Origin: an uncultured Lachnospiraceae bacterium
GTDB taxonomy: Bacteria > Bacillota > Clostridia > Lachnospirales > Lachnospiraceae
Direction of reading: 5' to 3'
NCBI GenBank assembly: GCA_910585345.1
Contig: CAJUDS010000011.1
Span: forward strand, 21,222-85,221
Length of the DNA stretch: 64,000 bases
Shown here piece after piece: positions 9,449 through 18,328 of the stretch; the first letter of the stretch is position 1; every line of letters begins with the position of its first letter. The notes under the pieces are model-generated. The model did no database searches. It saw nothing but the letters and a program-made list of their open reading frames with translations, and was not told where the DNA came from. A program made the position numbers and the translations under genes.

Positions 9449-9477
9449 AGAGTAACATACTCAAAAAGTATTGTCAA
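9449..9477 (-). promoter_or_regulatory. Promoter of the metG T-box transcript
   Basis: TTGACA (9472-9477), a 17-base spacer and TACTCT (9449-9454) on the minus strand. Transcription would start near 9442, just ahead of the T-box Stem I. This is the best-matching promoter of the first 10 kb. Confidence 0.8.
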
Positions 9478-9488
9478 TGCAAAGCGCT

Positions 9489-10139
9489 CTATCCTTCTGC
9501 CAGCGCCCTCACATTCGCCGCAATGTCCCCCTTAAAAACCGCGCTGCCTGCTACAATCACATTGGCGCCCGCCTCTTTTACCACACAGACATTTTCCGCC
9601 GTAATGCCGCCGTCCACTTCCACAGCAGTGTCCAATCCATATCTCTCAAGCAGATCTCTCGTCTCACGGATCTTTTCTGTGGAGGACGGAATATATTTCT
9701 GACCGCCAAAGCCTGGTTCCACCGTCATAATTAATATCATATCCAGCTTTTGCACATATGGCTCCAATTCTGAAACCGGTGTGCCTGGCTTGATGGAAAG
9801 CCCTGCTTTACAACCAAGCGCATGTATCTTGTCTATCGTTTCCTCTACCCGGCCTTCTGCAGCCTCCAGATGAAACGTAAGCAAATCCGCTCCAATATCC
9901 GCAAATGTTTCTATATAACGGATTGGTTCCACAATCATCAGATGGACATCGAAAAACAAATCCGTATGTTTTCTGATCGATGCAATCACCGGCATGCCAA
10001 AAGAGATGGACGGAACAAACAGCCCGTCCATCACATCAATATGGAGATACTTTGCATCCGATTTTTCTATTTCTTTGATCTGTTTCCCTAAAACAGTAAA
10101 GTCCGCAGCCAGAATGGATGGTGAAATAATTGTCTCCAT
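9489..10139 (-). CDS. rpe: Ribulose-phosphate 3-epimerase
   Basis: A 216-residue TIM-barrel enzyme interconverting ribulose-5-phosphate and xylulose-5-phosphate. Visible are SPSILAADF at the N-terminus, the metal site HIDVMDGLFVPSISFG, DVHLM, MTVEPGFGGQ, and the phosphate-binding VDGGI plus GSAVF. It follows the split transketolase genes by 15 bases and shares their operon, so it supplies the non-oxidative pentose phosphate pathway. ATG at 10139 follows AAGGAG. Confidence 0.95.
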   Translation of the reverse strand: METIISPSILAADFTVLGKQIKEIEKSDAKYLHIDVMDGLFVPSISFGMPVIASIRKHTDLFFDVHLMIVEPIRYIETFADIGADLLTFHLEAAEGRVEETIDKIHALGCKAGLSIKPGTPVSELEPYVQKLDMILIMTVEPGFGGQKYIPSSTEKIRETRDLLERYGLDTAVEVDGGITAENVCVVKEAGANVIVAGSAVFKGDIAANVRALAEG

Positions 10140-10154
10140 AACCCGCTCCTTATT

Positions 10155-11096
10155 TTACGAAACAAACGCTTTTACGCTTGCATAAACGCCTTTTCCGTCC
10201 AGTCCGTATTTTTCAAGCAGTCCGCCCGCTGTGCCGGATTCGCCAAACACATCGTTCATACCGATCTTCAGTACTTTTGTAGGAGCTTTTGCGCAGAGCG
10301 CGTCGCAGACTGCGCTTCCTAAACCGCCAATCACAGAATGCTCTTCCACTGTAACCACTTTGCCCGTCTTCTGTGCGGAAGCAAGAATCAGCTCTTCATC
10401 AAGCGGTTTAATCGTATGGATATTAATCACTTCCGCATCAATGCCATCTGCTGCCAGTTTTTCTGCAGCTTCCAGAGCGCCGGACACGCATGTACCTGTA
10501 GCAACAATCGTTACATCCCTGCCCTCTTTCAGGACAACGCCTTTTCCAATTTCAAATTTATAATCCGGCTTATCATTGATTACCGGTACTGCTGCACGCC
10601 CAAACCGCAGATATACAGGCCCGTCATAATTGATTGCCGCCTCTACTGCAGCTTTTGCCTCTACATCATCGGAAGGCACAATTACTGTCATACCCGGAAT
10701 TGTCCGCATCAATGCGATATCCTCGTTGCACTGATGGGTGGCTCCATCTTCGCCTACCGTAATACCTGCGTGAGTAGCGCCAATCTTTACATTCAGATGC
10801 GGATAACCAATAGAATTTCTCACCTGCTCAAAGTTACGTCCTGCAGCAAACATTGCAAAAGAACTGATAAAAGGAATCTTGCCGCATGTTGCAAGTCCTG
10901 CTGCAATACCGGTCATATTGCACTCCGCAATACCGCAGTCGATATGACGATCCGGAAATGCTTTCTGAAATACTCCGGTTTTTGTCGCACCCGCCAGATC
11001 GGCATCCAGAACCACCAGATTCGGATATTTTGCCCCGCACTGCGCAAGCGCGTTTCCATAGCTCTCTCTTGTTGCGATTTTCTTTACATCAGCCAT
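10155..11096 (-). CDS. Transketolase, C-terminal subunit
   Basis: A 313-residue protein containing the pyrimidine-binding domain (about 1-170; GIAECNMTGIAAGLA carries the Glu for thiamine diphosphate) and the C-terminal transketolase domain (about 190-310). The TPP-binding half is encoded by the gene upstream, whose stop codon shares one base with this ATG (11096). Together they form one split transketolase moving two-carbon units between pentose and hexose phosphates. A DXS-type enzyme is excluded by the split layout and pentose context. Confidence 0.93.
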   Translation of the reverse strand: MADVKKIATRESYGNALAQCGAKYPNLVVLDADLAGATKTGVFQKAFPDRHIDCGIAECNMTGIAAGLATCGKIPFISSFAMFAAGRNFEQVRNSIGYPHLNVKIGATHAGITVGEDGATHQCNEDIALMRTIPGMTVIVPSDDVEAKAAVEAAINYDGPVYLRFGRAAVPVINDKPDYKFEIGKGVVLKEGRDVTIVATGTCVSGALEAAEKLAADGIDAEVINIHTIKPLDEELILASAQKTGKVVTVEEHSVIGGLGSAVCDALCAKAPTKVLKIGMNDVFGESGTAGGLLEKYGLDGKGVYASVKAFVS

Positions 11097-11935
11097 TAGT
11101 TTGCACCTCCCAGTTCTTTTCCGATTTTCTCAAGGTCTGCCATGGCGGTGGCATATTCTTCATCATTGGGCGCTTTTCCATGCCATCCAGCGTTATTTTC
11201 CATAAAGGATACGCCTTTTCCTTTTACCGTCTTCATAATAATAGCTGTCGGTTGTCCTTTTGTCTCCCGTGCTTCTTTCATTGCTGCTGCAATTTCATCC
11301 AGGTCATTGCCATTGATATTGATGGTATGGAAATTGAAGGCTTCAAACTTTTTGTCAATCGGATAAGGAGAACATACGTCTTCGATCTTACCGTCAATCT
11401 GAAGGCCGTTATTATCCACAATCACTACCAGATTGTCTAATTTTCTGTGTCCTGCAAACATGGCGGCCTCCCAGATCTGTCCTTCCTGGATCTCGCCGTC
11501 GCCGCAAAGACAATATACACGGTATTCTTTGCTGTCCATCTTTGCCGCTAAAGCCATACCCACTGCTGCAGACAAACCCTGCCCCAAAGAACCGCTGGAC
11601 ATATCAACGCCCGGCGTTTCCTGCATACATGGATGTCCCTGCAGATAAGAACCCAATTTACGCAATGTTTTCAAGTCCTCAACCGGAAAATATCCACGGT
11701 TCGCCAAAGTGGAATACAATCCGGGAGCAGTATGGCCCTTGGACAATACAAATCTGTCCCTGTCTTCCATCTTCGGATTTTTCGGGTCAACATTCATTTC
11801 TTCAAAATAAAGATACGTAAACATATCTGCCGCTGACAGGGAACCTCCCGGATGTCCCGCTTTTGCGCTATGTACTGCCGTTACGATACCTTTACGCACT
11901 TCATTAGCCGTTTTTGCTAATTCCAGTTTGTTCAT
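11096..11935 (-). CDS. Transketolase, N-terminal subunit
   Basis: A 279-residue TPP-domain half of a split transketolase: GHPGGSLS near 30, KGHTAPGLY, the G-D-G motif CGDGEIQEGQIWEAAM near 146 and the IVDNNGLQIDG that completes the GDG-x(25-30)-N site. I chose ATG 11935 because GGAGG lies eight bases upstream; the six extra upstream codons overlap that site. It is followed directly by its partner and rpe. A weak promoter-like pair lies in the 80 bases upstream, after the araD terminator. Confidence 0.93.
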   Translation of the reverse strand: MNKLELAKTANEVRKGIVTAVHSAKAGHPGGSLSAADMFTYLYFEEMNVDPKNPKMEDRDRFVLSKGHTAPGLYSTLANRGYFPVEDLKTLRKLGSYLQGHPCMQETPGVDMSSGSLGQGLSAAVGMALAAKMDSKEYRVYCLCGDGEIQEGQIWEAAMFAGHRKLDNLVVIVDNNGLQIDGKIEDVCSPYPIDKKFEAFNFHTININGNDLDEIAAAMKEARETKGQPTAIIMKTVKGKGVSFMENNAGWHGKAPNDEEYATAMADLEKIGKELGGAN

Positions 11936-12018
11936 AACCTTGTCCTCCATCAATTCTATAATTTGCTACTTTTTACTGTAGCATATTCTGCACCTTGCGT
12001 CTATAAAATGCGGAAGAA

Positions 12019-12041
12019 CAGGGGCTTTATTTCTGCCCCTG
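12019..12041 (-). terminator. Terminator after araD
   Basis: CAGGGGC and GCCCCTG arms around a nine-base AT loop, followed on the minus strand by TTCTTCC. It ends the ara operon before the transketolase genes; the T-run is modest so readthrough is likely. Confidence 0.65.
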
Positions 12042-12051
12042 CCTATTCTCC

Positions 12052-12744
12052 CTATTGCCCATAGTAAGCATTAGCGCCATGTTTTCTAAAGTAATGCTTA
12101 TCCTGCAGTTCCTGCGGCGCAGGCTTATTCTGCGGATTGATCATTTCACAGCGCGCCGCCATCTTGGCCACTTCATCCAGCACTACCGCATTGTGTACAG
12201 CCTCATGAGCGTCTTTGCCCCAGGTAAACGGGCCGTGATTTTTGCATAATACTGCCGGCATAGCCATAATATCAATGTTATTTTCCCTGAAATGATTCAC
12301 AATCAGCACGCCTGTGTTCTTTTCATAACCTGCGTCGATCTCTTCTTTGGTCAGATTCCTCACGCACGGTATCTCACCATACATGTAATCCGCATGCGTC
12401 GTTCCATAACAGGGAATGCCTCTCCCCGCCTGTGCCCAGCTTGTAGCCCAGGAAGAGTGGGTATGTACGATACCGCCGATTTCCGGAAATGCATTGTATA
12501 ACTCCACATGCGTTGCAGTGTCCGAAGAAGGTTTATAATTTCCTTCCACCTTGTTTCCTTCCAGATCTACCACTACCATATCTTCCCATGTCAGTTTATC
12601 ATACTCTACGCCGCTTGGCTTAATCACAAACAGACCCTTTTCCCTGTCGATGCCGCTGACATTCCCCCAGGTGAATGTAACCAGTCCGTATTTTGGAAGC
12701 ATCATATTGGCTTCATACACTTGTTTTTTCAATTCATCTAACAT
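12052..12744 (-). CDS. araD: L-ribulose-5-phosphate 4-epimerase
   Basis: A 230-residue class II aldolase-family zinc epimerase. Zinc ligands are in HTHSSWATSW (about 95-104) and the ...CKNHGPFTWG... region near 170; the N-terminal FTWGNVSGID and KPSGVEYD are typical of AraD. It turns L-ribulose-5-phosphate into D-xylulose-5-phosphate, the product used by the transketolase downstream. Third gene of araA-araB-araD. Confidence 0.94.
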   Translation of the reverse strand: MLDELKKQVYEANMMLPKYGLVTFTWGNVSGIDREKGLFVIKPSGVEYDKLTWEDMVVVDLEGNKVEGNYKPSSDTATHVELYNAFPEIGGIVHTHSSWATSWAQAGRGIPCYGTTHADYMYGEIPCVRNLTKEEIDAGYEKNTGVLIVNHFRENNIDIMAMPAVLCKNHGPFTWGKDAHEAVHNAVVLDEVAKMAARCEMINPQNKPAPQELQDKHYFRKHGANAYYGQ

Positions 12745-12777
12745 GTTAAGGCTCCTCTTCTTTCTTTTTCCGCAATC

Positions 12778-14385
12778 CTATTTCAAAAAATCAATCGCCG
12801 CTCTCTCAATCGGCAGCCCCTTCGTATAACGTTCAATAAAGGTGTCAAATCCCTCCACATCCGCCGGATCCGGCTCTACACGGCTGCCTTTTTCCCCGGC
12901 AAACACCGCTCTGTTCAGGAATGCATCCAGTTCCTCGCCGGATTCTTTGTGTATCATATAGGAAGCCAGCAGTGCAATACCCCAGGCGCCGCCTTCTCCC
13001 GCTGTTTCCATCACGGAGACAGGCGTATTGATAGCAGCGGCAAGTATTTTCTGTCCTACGCCTTTTGTTTTAAATAATCCGCCATGACCTAATATCTCAT
13101 CTACCTGAACGTCTTCTTCTTTAAACAGAATGTCCAGTCCGGTCTTTAATACGCCGAGAGAAGCAAACAGATTTACACGCATAAAGTTTGCAAGATTGAA
13201 TTTCGCATTCGGCGTACGCACAAATAACGGTCTTCCTTCTTCCATTCCCACGATCGGTTCGCCCGAGAAATAATTGTATGCCAGCAGGCCGCCGCAGTCC
13301 GCATCGCCCTCCATCGCTTTGTTATAAAGCGTGCCAAAGAGCTGGCTCATATCTACCTTAATACCGAAACTCTCCGCAAATTCCTTAAAGATATTTACCC
13401 ACGCATTCAGGTCGGACGTACAGTTGTTGCAGTGGGCCATTGCCACCAGATGTCCGTCCGGCGTCGTCACCAGGTCAATCTCTTCATGTACTTTCGACAG
13501 CTCCTTTTCCAGTACGATCATGCCGAATACGCTCGTTCCTGCAGATACATTACCGGTCCGCACCGCCACACTGTTTGTCGCCGCCATGCCGGTACCTGCG
13601 TCGCCTTCCGGCGGACAGAGAGGAACGCCTGCTTTTAGTTCTCCCGAAGGATCCAAGAATTTTGCTCCTTCCTCCGTCAGCTTTCCTGCATTCTCTCCCG
13701 CTGTCAGCACTTGGGGAAGGATTTCTCCCAGCTTCCACGTAAATCCACAGGAAGCGGTCGCCTCATCAAACTGCGCGATCATTTTTTCATTGAAACTGCC
13801 CGTGGCAATGTCAATCGGGAACATACCCGAAGCATCGCCTACGCCGAGTACCTTTTCCCCCGTTAGACGCCATTGGATATATCCTGCCAGCGTTGTAAAA
13901 AACGCTACATCTTTCACATGCTCTTCTTTATTTAAAATTGCCTGGTATAAATGCGCAATACTCCATCTCTGGGGAATGTTGTAATCGAAAAGCGCCGTCA
14001 GTTTTTTGGAAGCCTCCTCCGTGATCGTATTTCTCCATGTGCGGAACGGCACCAGCAGTTTATCTTCTTTGTCAAATGCCATATAGCCATGCATCATGGC
14101 GCTGAAACCGATCGCACCAAGAGACTGGATGCCCACACCGTACTGCGCTTTCACATCCGCTGCGAGACTGCGGTAGCAGTCCTGCAGTCCTGCATGAATC
14201 TTATCCAGACTGTATGTCCAGATGCCATCCACATATTCATTCTCCCAGTCATAGCTGCCGGATGCGATTGGCGCATTATCTTCTCCGATCAGCACTGCCT
14301 TGATACGGGTGGATCCAAACTCTATCCCAAGGACAGACTTTCCGTCCTCAATTAATTGTTTGATCGTATTTTTATCAACACTCAT
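12778..14385 (-). CDS. FGGY-family L-ribulokinase (clostridial AraB/AraK type)
   Basis: A 535-residue FGGY kinase with GIEFGSTRIKAVL near 20-32 (phosphate 1 motif), SAMMHGYMAF, GDAGTGMAATN near 280 and GEGGAWGIALLASY near 470. It is often labelled xylulokinase, but its place between araA and araD, and the family length, argue for L-ribulose as substrate, as in the clostridial ribulokinases that are distinct from enteric AraB. Xylulose kinase activity cannot be ruled out from sequence. Confidence 0.85.
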   Translation of the reverse strand: MSVDKNTIKQLIEDGKSVLGIEFGSTRIKAVLIGEDNAPIASGSYDWENEYVDGIWTYSLDKIHAGLQDCYRSLAADVKAQYGVGIQSLGAIGFSAMMHGYMAFDKEDKLLVPFRTWRNTITEEASKKLTALFDYNIPQRWSIAHLYQAILNKEEHVKDVAFFTTLAGYIQWRLTGEKVLGVGDASGMFPIDIATGSFNEKMIAQFDEATASCGFTWKLGEILPQVLTAGENAGKLTEEGAKFLDPSGELKAGVPLCPPEGDAGTGMAATNSVAVRTGNVSAGTSVFGMIVLEKELSKVHEEIDLVTTPDGHLVAMAHCNNCTSDLNAWVNIFKEFAESFGIKVDMSQLFGTLYNKAMEGDADCGGLLAYNYFSGEPIVGMEEGRPLFVRTPNAKFNLANFMRVNLFASLGVLKTGLDILFKEEDVQVDEILGHGGLFKTKGVGQKILAAAINTPVSVMETAGEGGAWGIALLASYMIHKESGEELDAFLNRAVFAGEKGSRVEPDPADVEGFDTFIERYTKGLPIERAAIDFLK

Positions 14386-14407
14386 TTAGAAACCCTCCTG
14401 TTCTTTT

Positions 14408-15907
14408 TTAAAACCGAAATGCCACTTCATTCCATCTCAACTCATTTTTGAAGTCTCTGATATTGGTGTTTTTGTCAATGACAACACTTTCGATGCCCAT
14501 TGCTGCCGCCCAGTCCACCATCTGTTCCACGGAGAGATCATAAGTAAATGCCGTATGATGTGCGCCGCCTGCCAGAATCCATGCTTCCGCTCCGGTATGA
14601 AGATCAGGCTGCGGTGTCCAGTAATTGATGCCTACCGGAAGCTTCGGGAGCGGTTTTTCCACTTTTTTGCAGTCAACCGCATTGATAATCAGACGGAATC
14701 TATGGCCTAAGTCAACCAGAGATGTTGCAATACCGCTTCCTTCCTTCGCCTGGAATACGATACGCGCCGGGTCTTCACGATCGCCCATGGAAAGCGGCTG
14801 GCACTTAATCGTGATCGGTCCTTCCGCAATCAAGGGACACACCTCCAGCATATGCGCCTGAATAATGCCTTCTTTACCCGGCACAAAATTGTAGGTATAG
14901 TCTTCCATAAAAGAACTTCCTTTGGCATTGGGTACGCCTGCCGTCATAATCTTAATCAGGCGATCCATTGCCGCTGTCTTCCAGTCTCCCTCTCCGCCAA
15001 AGCCATAGCCTTTTTCCATCAATCTCTGTACGGCCAGACCGGGAAGCTGTTTTAATCCCCCAAGCATCCCGAAATGTGTAACAAACGCCTGATAGTTTCT
15101 TTCCTCCAGGAATTTCTCCATGCCGATCTCAATCTGTGCCTGTACAGCCACATGTCTTCTGAACTCCGCTTCGTCTCTGCCTTCCAGTGCGATCTCATAT
15201 TTGCTGTAATATTCGTCTGTCAGTGCATCCACATCTCCTGTCGGCACAGCGTCCACATATTCCACCAAGTCATTGACATTATAATGATCGATCTCCCAGC
15301 CAAACTTAATCTGCGCTTCTACTTTATCGCCTTCCGTCACGGCAACATTATTCATATTGTCACCAAAACGGCATACGCGGATATGGGAAGATTCCATTAC
15401 GCCCACTGCTGTGCGCATCCAGCTTCCCAGTCTCTCCTGTACTTTTCCGTCTGCCCAGTGCCCTACGATTACCTTTCTCTCGATTCCCATACGGCTTACG
15501 ATATGTCCATATTCCCTGTCACCATGGGCAGACTGATTTTCATTCATAAAATCCATGTCCATTGTGTCATAAGGAATCTCTTCATTAAACTGCGTATGCA
15601 GATGGCATAAAGGCTTTTTATATTCCTGCAGACCGATAATCCACATTTTTGCGGGTGAGAATGTATGCATCCACGTAATTACACCTGCACACACTTCATC
15701 ATTGTTTGCTTCGTTAAATGTCTTTCTGATCGAGGCCTGGTCAATTAAGGTAGGCTTTAACACAACTTCATACGGTAATTTACCGCCTGCATTTAATGCT
15801 TCGACCATTTTAGCCGAATGCTCCGCCACATTCCTCAGACATTCGTCTCCATATAGATCCTGAGAACCTGTACAAAACCAAAACTTATACTCTTTTCCTG
15901 TCTTCAT
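14408..15907 (-). CDS. araA: L-arabinose isomerase
   Basis: A 499-residue isomerase converting L-arabinose to L-ribulose. The start FWFCTGSQDLYG, the TWMHTFSPAKMWI region, HTQFNEEIPYDTMDMDFMNENQSAHGD and the two catalytic Glu regions (GGEGDWKTAAMDR; MEDYTYNF) are classic AraA. Mn-binding His residues (GHRFR, HHTAF) are present. Start follows GGAGG. It lies 77 bases after araR and begins the araA-araB-araD order, so AraR probably regulates it, though I see no clear AraR box here. Confidence 0.97.
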   Translation of the reverse strand: MKTGKEYKFWFCTGSQDLYGDECLRNVAEHSAKMVEALNAGGKLPYEVVLKPTLIDQASIRKTFNEANNDEVCAGVITWMHTFSPAKMWIIGLQEYKKPLCHLHTQFNEEIPYDTMDMDFMNENQSAHGDREYGHIVSRMGIERKVIVGHWADGKVQERLGSWMRTAVGVMESSHIRVCRFGDNMNNVAVTEGDKVEAQIKFGWEIDHYNVNDLVEYVDAVPTGDVDALTDEYYSKYEIALEGRDEAEFRRHVAVQAQIEIGMEKFLEERNYQAFVTHFGMLGGLKQLPGLAVQRLMEKGYGFGGEGDWKTAAMDRLIKIMTAGVPNAKGSSFMEDYTYNFVPGKEGIIQAHMLEVCPLIAEGPITIKCQPLSMGDREDPARIVFQAKEGSGIATSLVDLGHRFRLIINAVDCKKVEKPLPKLPVGINYWTPQPDLHTGAEAWILAGGAHHTAFTYDLSVEQMVDWAAAMGIESVVIDKNTNIRDFKNELRWNEVAFRF

Positions 15908-15984
15908 AACTGCCTCCTTTATTTTACTTTGCTATTGATTGACTGTCAGAAATCATAAGAAACGGTTTAAGAACTTGCCGCATA

Positions 15985-17064
15985 CTACAATTCCCTGACA
16001 GAATCGCGTTCTTCCACATATAAATCAAATTCATAGTTTCCATCAAATCCTGAATTGTGTATCATCCTCAATAAATTACAGGCTGCTTTATGCCCCAACT
16101 CTTCCATTGGGTAAGGGATTGATGTCAATTTTACATCTCCCAGCACTGCCAGTTCAGAATCATCAATGCTCACAATTGATAAATCTTCCGGCACGCGGAT
16201 ATTTTCTTTTTTCAACACTTTCATCAAGCCAAAAGCAACTTCATCATTATAGGACACAAGCGCTGTACAACCTGAAAGTCTGTCTCTGATCTTTTCCGTT
16301 AGTTTGGAAAAATGTTTTATATCCTCTGTATCGACCCAGAAAATACGTGATTCCTTACATTCTATCCCCGCTTCCTTTAATGCCTCTAAAAACCCCGCAT
16401 ACCGCAGATGCCCCTGTCCATCGTCCAGCTTAAAAATGCCTGTAATCTTTTTATGTCCCTTTCTGATCAAAAAATCTGCCGCCAGCTTTCCCGCCAACCT
16501 GTCGTTCATGGAAATATGCGGCAGGGAAAGACCGGGATAATAGCTGTTGATAAAAAGCACAGGTATTTTTTTTGCCATCAGTTTTTCATAAAAGTGAATA
16601 TTCGGATTGGGCAGCGCACTTTTTGTCGCTTCCACAATCAAACCTGCAACTTCATCCTTTTCCAGAATATCTTCCAGAATCGTCCTTTCCCGTTCAATCA
16701 GATTGTTTGTAAAGGCAATTTGTACGGAATATCCTTCTTTGAAAAATACATCCTCAATTGCCTGAATGGTTCTGGGGAAAATATAGCTGTCCAAATATGT
16801 CACTACTACGGCAACCCTTGTTCTGTCTGCCAATTCTGCCGGGGAATCGCCATTGATATAGGTTCCGCTTCCCCGTATCCGGTTCAATACATGATCCTGC
16901 TCCAATACTCCAATGGCATGACGTACAGTTTGCCTGCTGAGACCAAACATTGCGCTCAGTTCATTTTCAGAATACATTTTTTGTCCGGGGCACAGCTTTC
17001 CTGTTTCTATCTGTTCCCGTATCCATTCTACAAGTTCCAAATACTTGGGAATTTCTTTCGCCAT
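15985..17064 (-). CDS. araR: AraR-type arabinose repressor (GntR HTH + LacI-type sensor)
   Basis: A 359-residue regulator with a GntR winged helix (about 4-70; YSENELSAMFGLSRQTVRHAI) joined to a LacI/periplasmic-binding-type sensor domain (about 80-355). That fusion is the hallmark of AraR, which releases DNA when L-arabinose binds. Its position directly upstream of araA fits. Candidate targets are the chvE palindromes near 21.2 and 21.4 kb. Confidence 0.9.
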   Translation of the reverse strand: MAKEIPKYLELVEWIREQIETGKLCPGQKMYSENELSAMFGLSRQTVRHAIGVLEQDHVLNRIRGSGTYINGDSPAELADRTRVAVVVTYLDSYIFPRTIQAIEDVFFKEGYSVQIAFTNNLIERERTILEDILEKDEVAGLIVEATKSALPNPNIHFYEKLMAKKIPVLFINSYYPGLSLPHISMNDRLAGKLAADFLIRKGHKKITGIFKLDDGQGHLRYAGFLEALKEAGIECKESRIFWVDTEDIKHFSKLTEKIRDRLSGCTALVSYNDEVAFGLMKVLKKENIRVPEDLSIVSIDDSELAVLGDVKLTSIPYPMEELGHKAACNLLRMIHNSGFDGNYEFDLYVEERDSVREL

Positions 17065-17076
17065 TCTTTATTACCC

Positions 17077-17121
17077 ATAAAGGCTGCTTATAGGGCAACA
17101 TACCACACAAGCAGCCTTTAT
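17077..17121. repeat. Inverted repeat before araR
   Basis: Perfect 13-base arms (ATAAAGGCTGCTT / AAGCAGCCTTTAT) around a 19-base loop, between gguB and araR. It lacks a real T-run on the minus strand; it may be a weak terminator or part of the araR control region. Confidence 0.7.
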
Positions 17122-17124
17122 CCC

Positions 17125-17157
17125 CCTAATAAGTGTTCAGATTTTGAACCAATTAGG
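17125..17157. repeat. Second inverted repeat directly after gguB
   Basis: CCTAAT (17125-17130) pairs with ATTAGG (17152-17157), and inside GTTCA (17135-17139) pairs with TGAAC (17145-17149). It begins two bases after the gguB stop. A transcript-end hairpin is the simplest reading; an operator for araR is possible. Confidence 0.6.
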
Positions 17158-17158
17158 T

Positions 17159-18328
17159 TTAACTCTTTTTATTCTTTGAGATAACGTCTACCGTAACTGC
17201 GCCCAAAAGTACCGCACCTTTTACGATCTTTTGAATATCAGTAGACCAGCCGTACAAGGACATACCATTGTTCAAAATACCCATGATAAATGCACCGACA
17301 ACGGCACCTGTTACTGTTCCGGCGCCGCCGGCTACGGCCGCACCACCGATGTAGCACGATGCAATGGCATCCATTTCAAATCCGTCTCCGGCCTTCGGTG
17401 TGGAGGAAGCATTCCGGGCGGAAAGCACCACGCCTGCCAGCGCGCTTAAAATACCCATGTTAGTATATACCCAGAAGAATACTTTTTTCGTATCAATACC
17501 GGAAAGATTTGCCGCCTTACGGTTTCCACCCAGCGCATAGATCTGACGTCCTGCAACTGTCTTGCTGGTAATAAATGCATACAGGCCTACCAGAAGAGCC
17601 ATAATCAAAAGTACGAAGGGAAGTCCGTTATAGCGTGCCAGCTTATAGAAGAAAAACCATACGATAACAAGCATTACTGCATTTTTTACAACAAGCTGCC
17701 ACAGAGGATTCGTTGCAAAATTATATTTCTTCTTTGTGGCAACATTTTTCATTTCATTGAGAATCAATACAACAGAAACAACGGCTGCCACAATAATACT
17801 AACCAGATCTAATGTACCGCCGCCTACATTAATCTTAATTGTGGGAAGGAAACCTGCACCGATAAATACAAAGTTATCGGGAAGCGGGCCTTTCGTCTGC
17901 GCCTGCAGCAGCGTATATGTAAGTCCGCGGCCCATAAGCATCGTTGCCAGCGTTACTACGAAAGGCGGAATGCCAAGATAGGCAATGAAAAATCCTGCAA
18001 ACATACCGATCAGTAAACCAATTGCCAGAGCTGCTATGATTGCGACCCACATACTCATCTTATGGTCAACCATAACGATACCGGCTACCGCACCGGTTAC
18101 GGCAACAACAGAACCAACACCAAGGTCTACGTTACCAGTCAATACACAGAGCAGCATACCTACTGCCAGGATTACTACATACCCATTCTGCATGATCAGG
18201 TTATTGATATTTGCAGGGGATAAGTTCTTTCCGCCTGTCATAATGGCAAATATAATATAAATTGCAATAAGGGCAAGAAACATACCGTACTGTTTCATGT
18301 CAAGATTAACTTCTTTTTTCTTATTCAT
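17159..18328 (-). CDS. gguB: CUT2 sugar ABC transporter permease, GguB type
   Basis: A 389-residue BPD_transp_2 permease with about ten hydrophobic segments, the ILAVGMLLCVLTGNVDLGVGS and ALGGNRKAANLSGI blocks of ribose/xylose permeases, and an extra cytoplasmic stretch near 190-215. ATG 18328 has AAGGA upstream and overlaps the gguA stop by eight bases. It completes the chvE-gguA-gguB set for arabinose, galactose, xylose or glucose. Confidence 0.92.
   Translation of the reverse strand: MNKKKEVNLDMKQYGMFLALIAIYIIFAIMTGGKNLSPANINNLIMQNGYVVILAVGMLLCVLTGNVDLGVGSVVAVTGAVAGIVMVDHKMSMWVAIIAALAIGLLIGMFAGFFIAYLGIPPFVVTLATMLMGRGLTYTLLQAQTKGPLPDNFVFIGAGFLPTIKINVGGGTLDLVSIIVAAVVSVVLILNEMKNVATKKKYNFATNPLWQLVVKNAVMLVIVWFFFYKLARYNGLPFVLLIMALLVGLYAFITSKTVAGRQIYALGGNRKAANLSGIDTKKVFFWVYTNMGILSALAGVVLSARNASSTPKAGDGFEMDAIASCYIGGAAVAGGAGTVTGAVVGAFIMGILNNGMSLYGWSTDIQKIVKGAVLLGAVTVDVISKNKKS

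Noticed and set aside
10338..11099. Plus-strand ORF of 253 codons
   Set aside because: Antisense to the transketolase C-terminal gene, whose motifs are complete; composition is that of a shadow frame.
15940..15975. Possible catabolite (CRE) site AGAAACGGTTTAAG before araA
   Set aside because: About four mismatches to the CRE consensus; not convincing.
16408..17184. Plus-strand ORF of 258 codons
   Set aside because: Antisense to araR and its leader; no start context and no recognisable motif.
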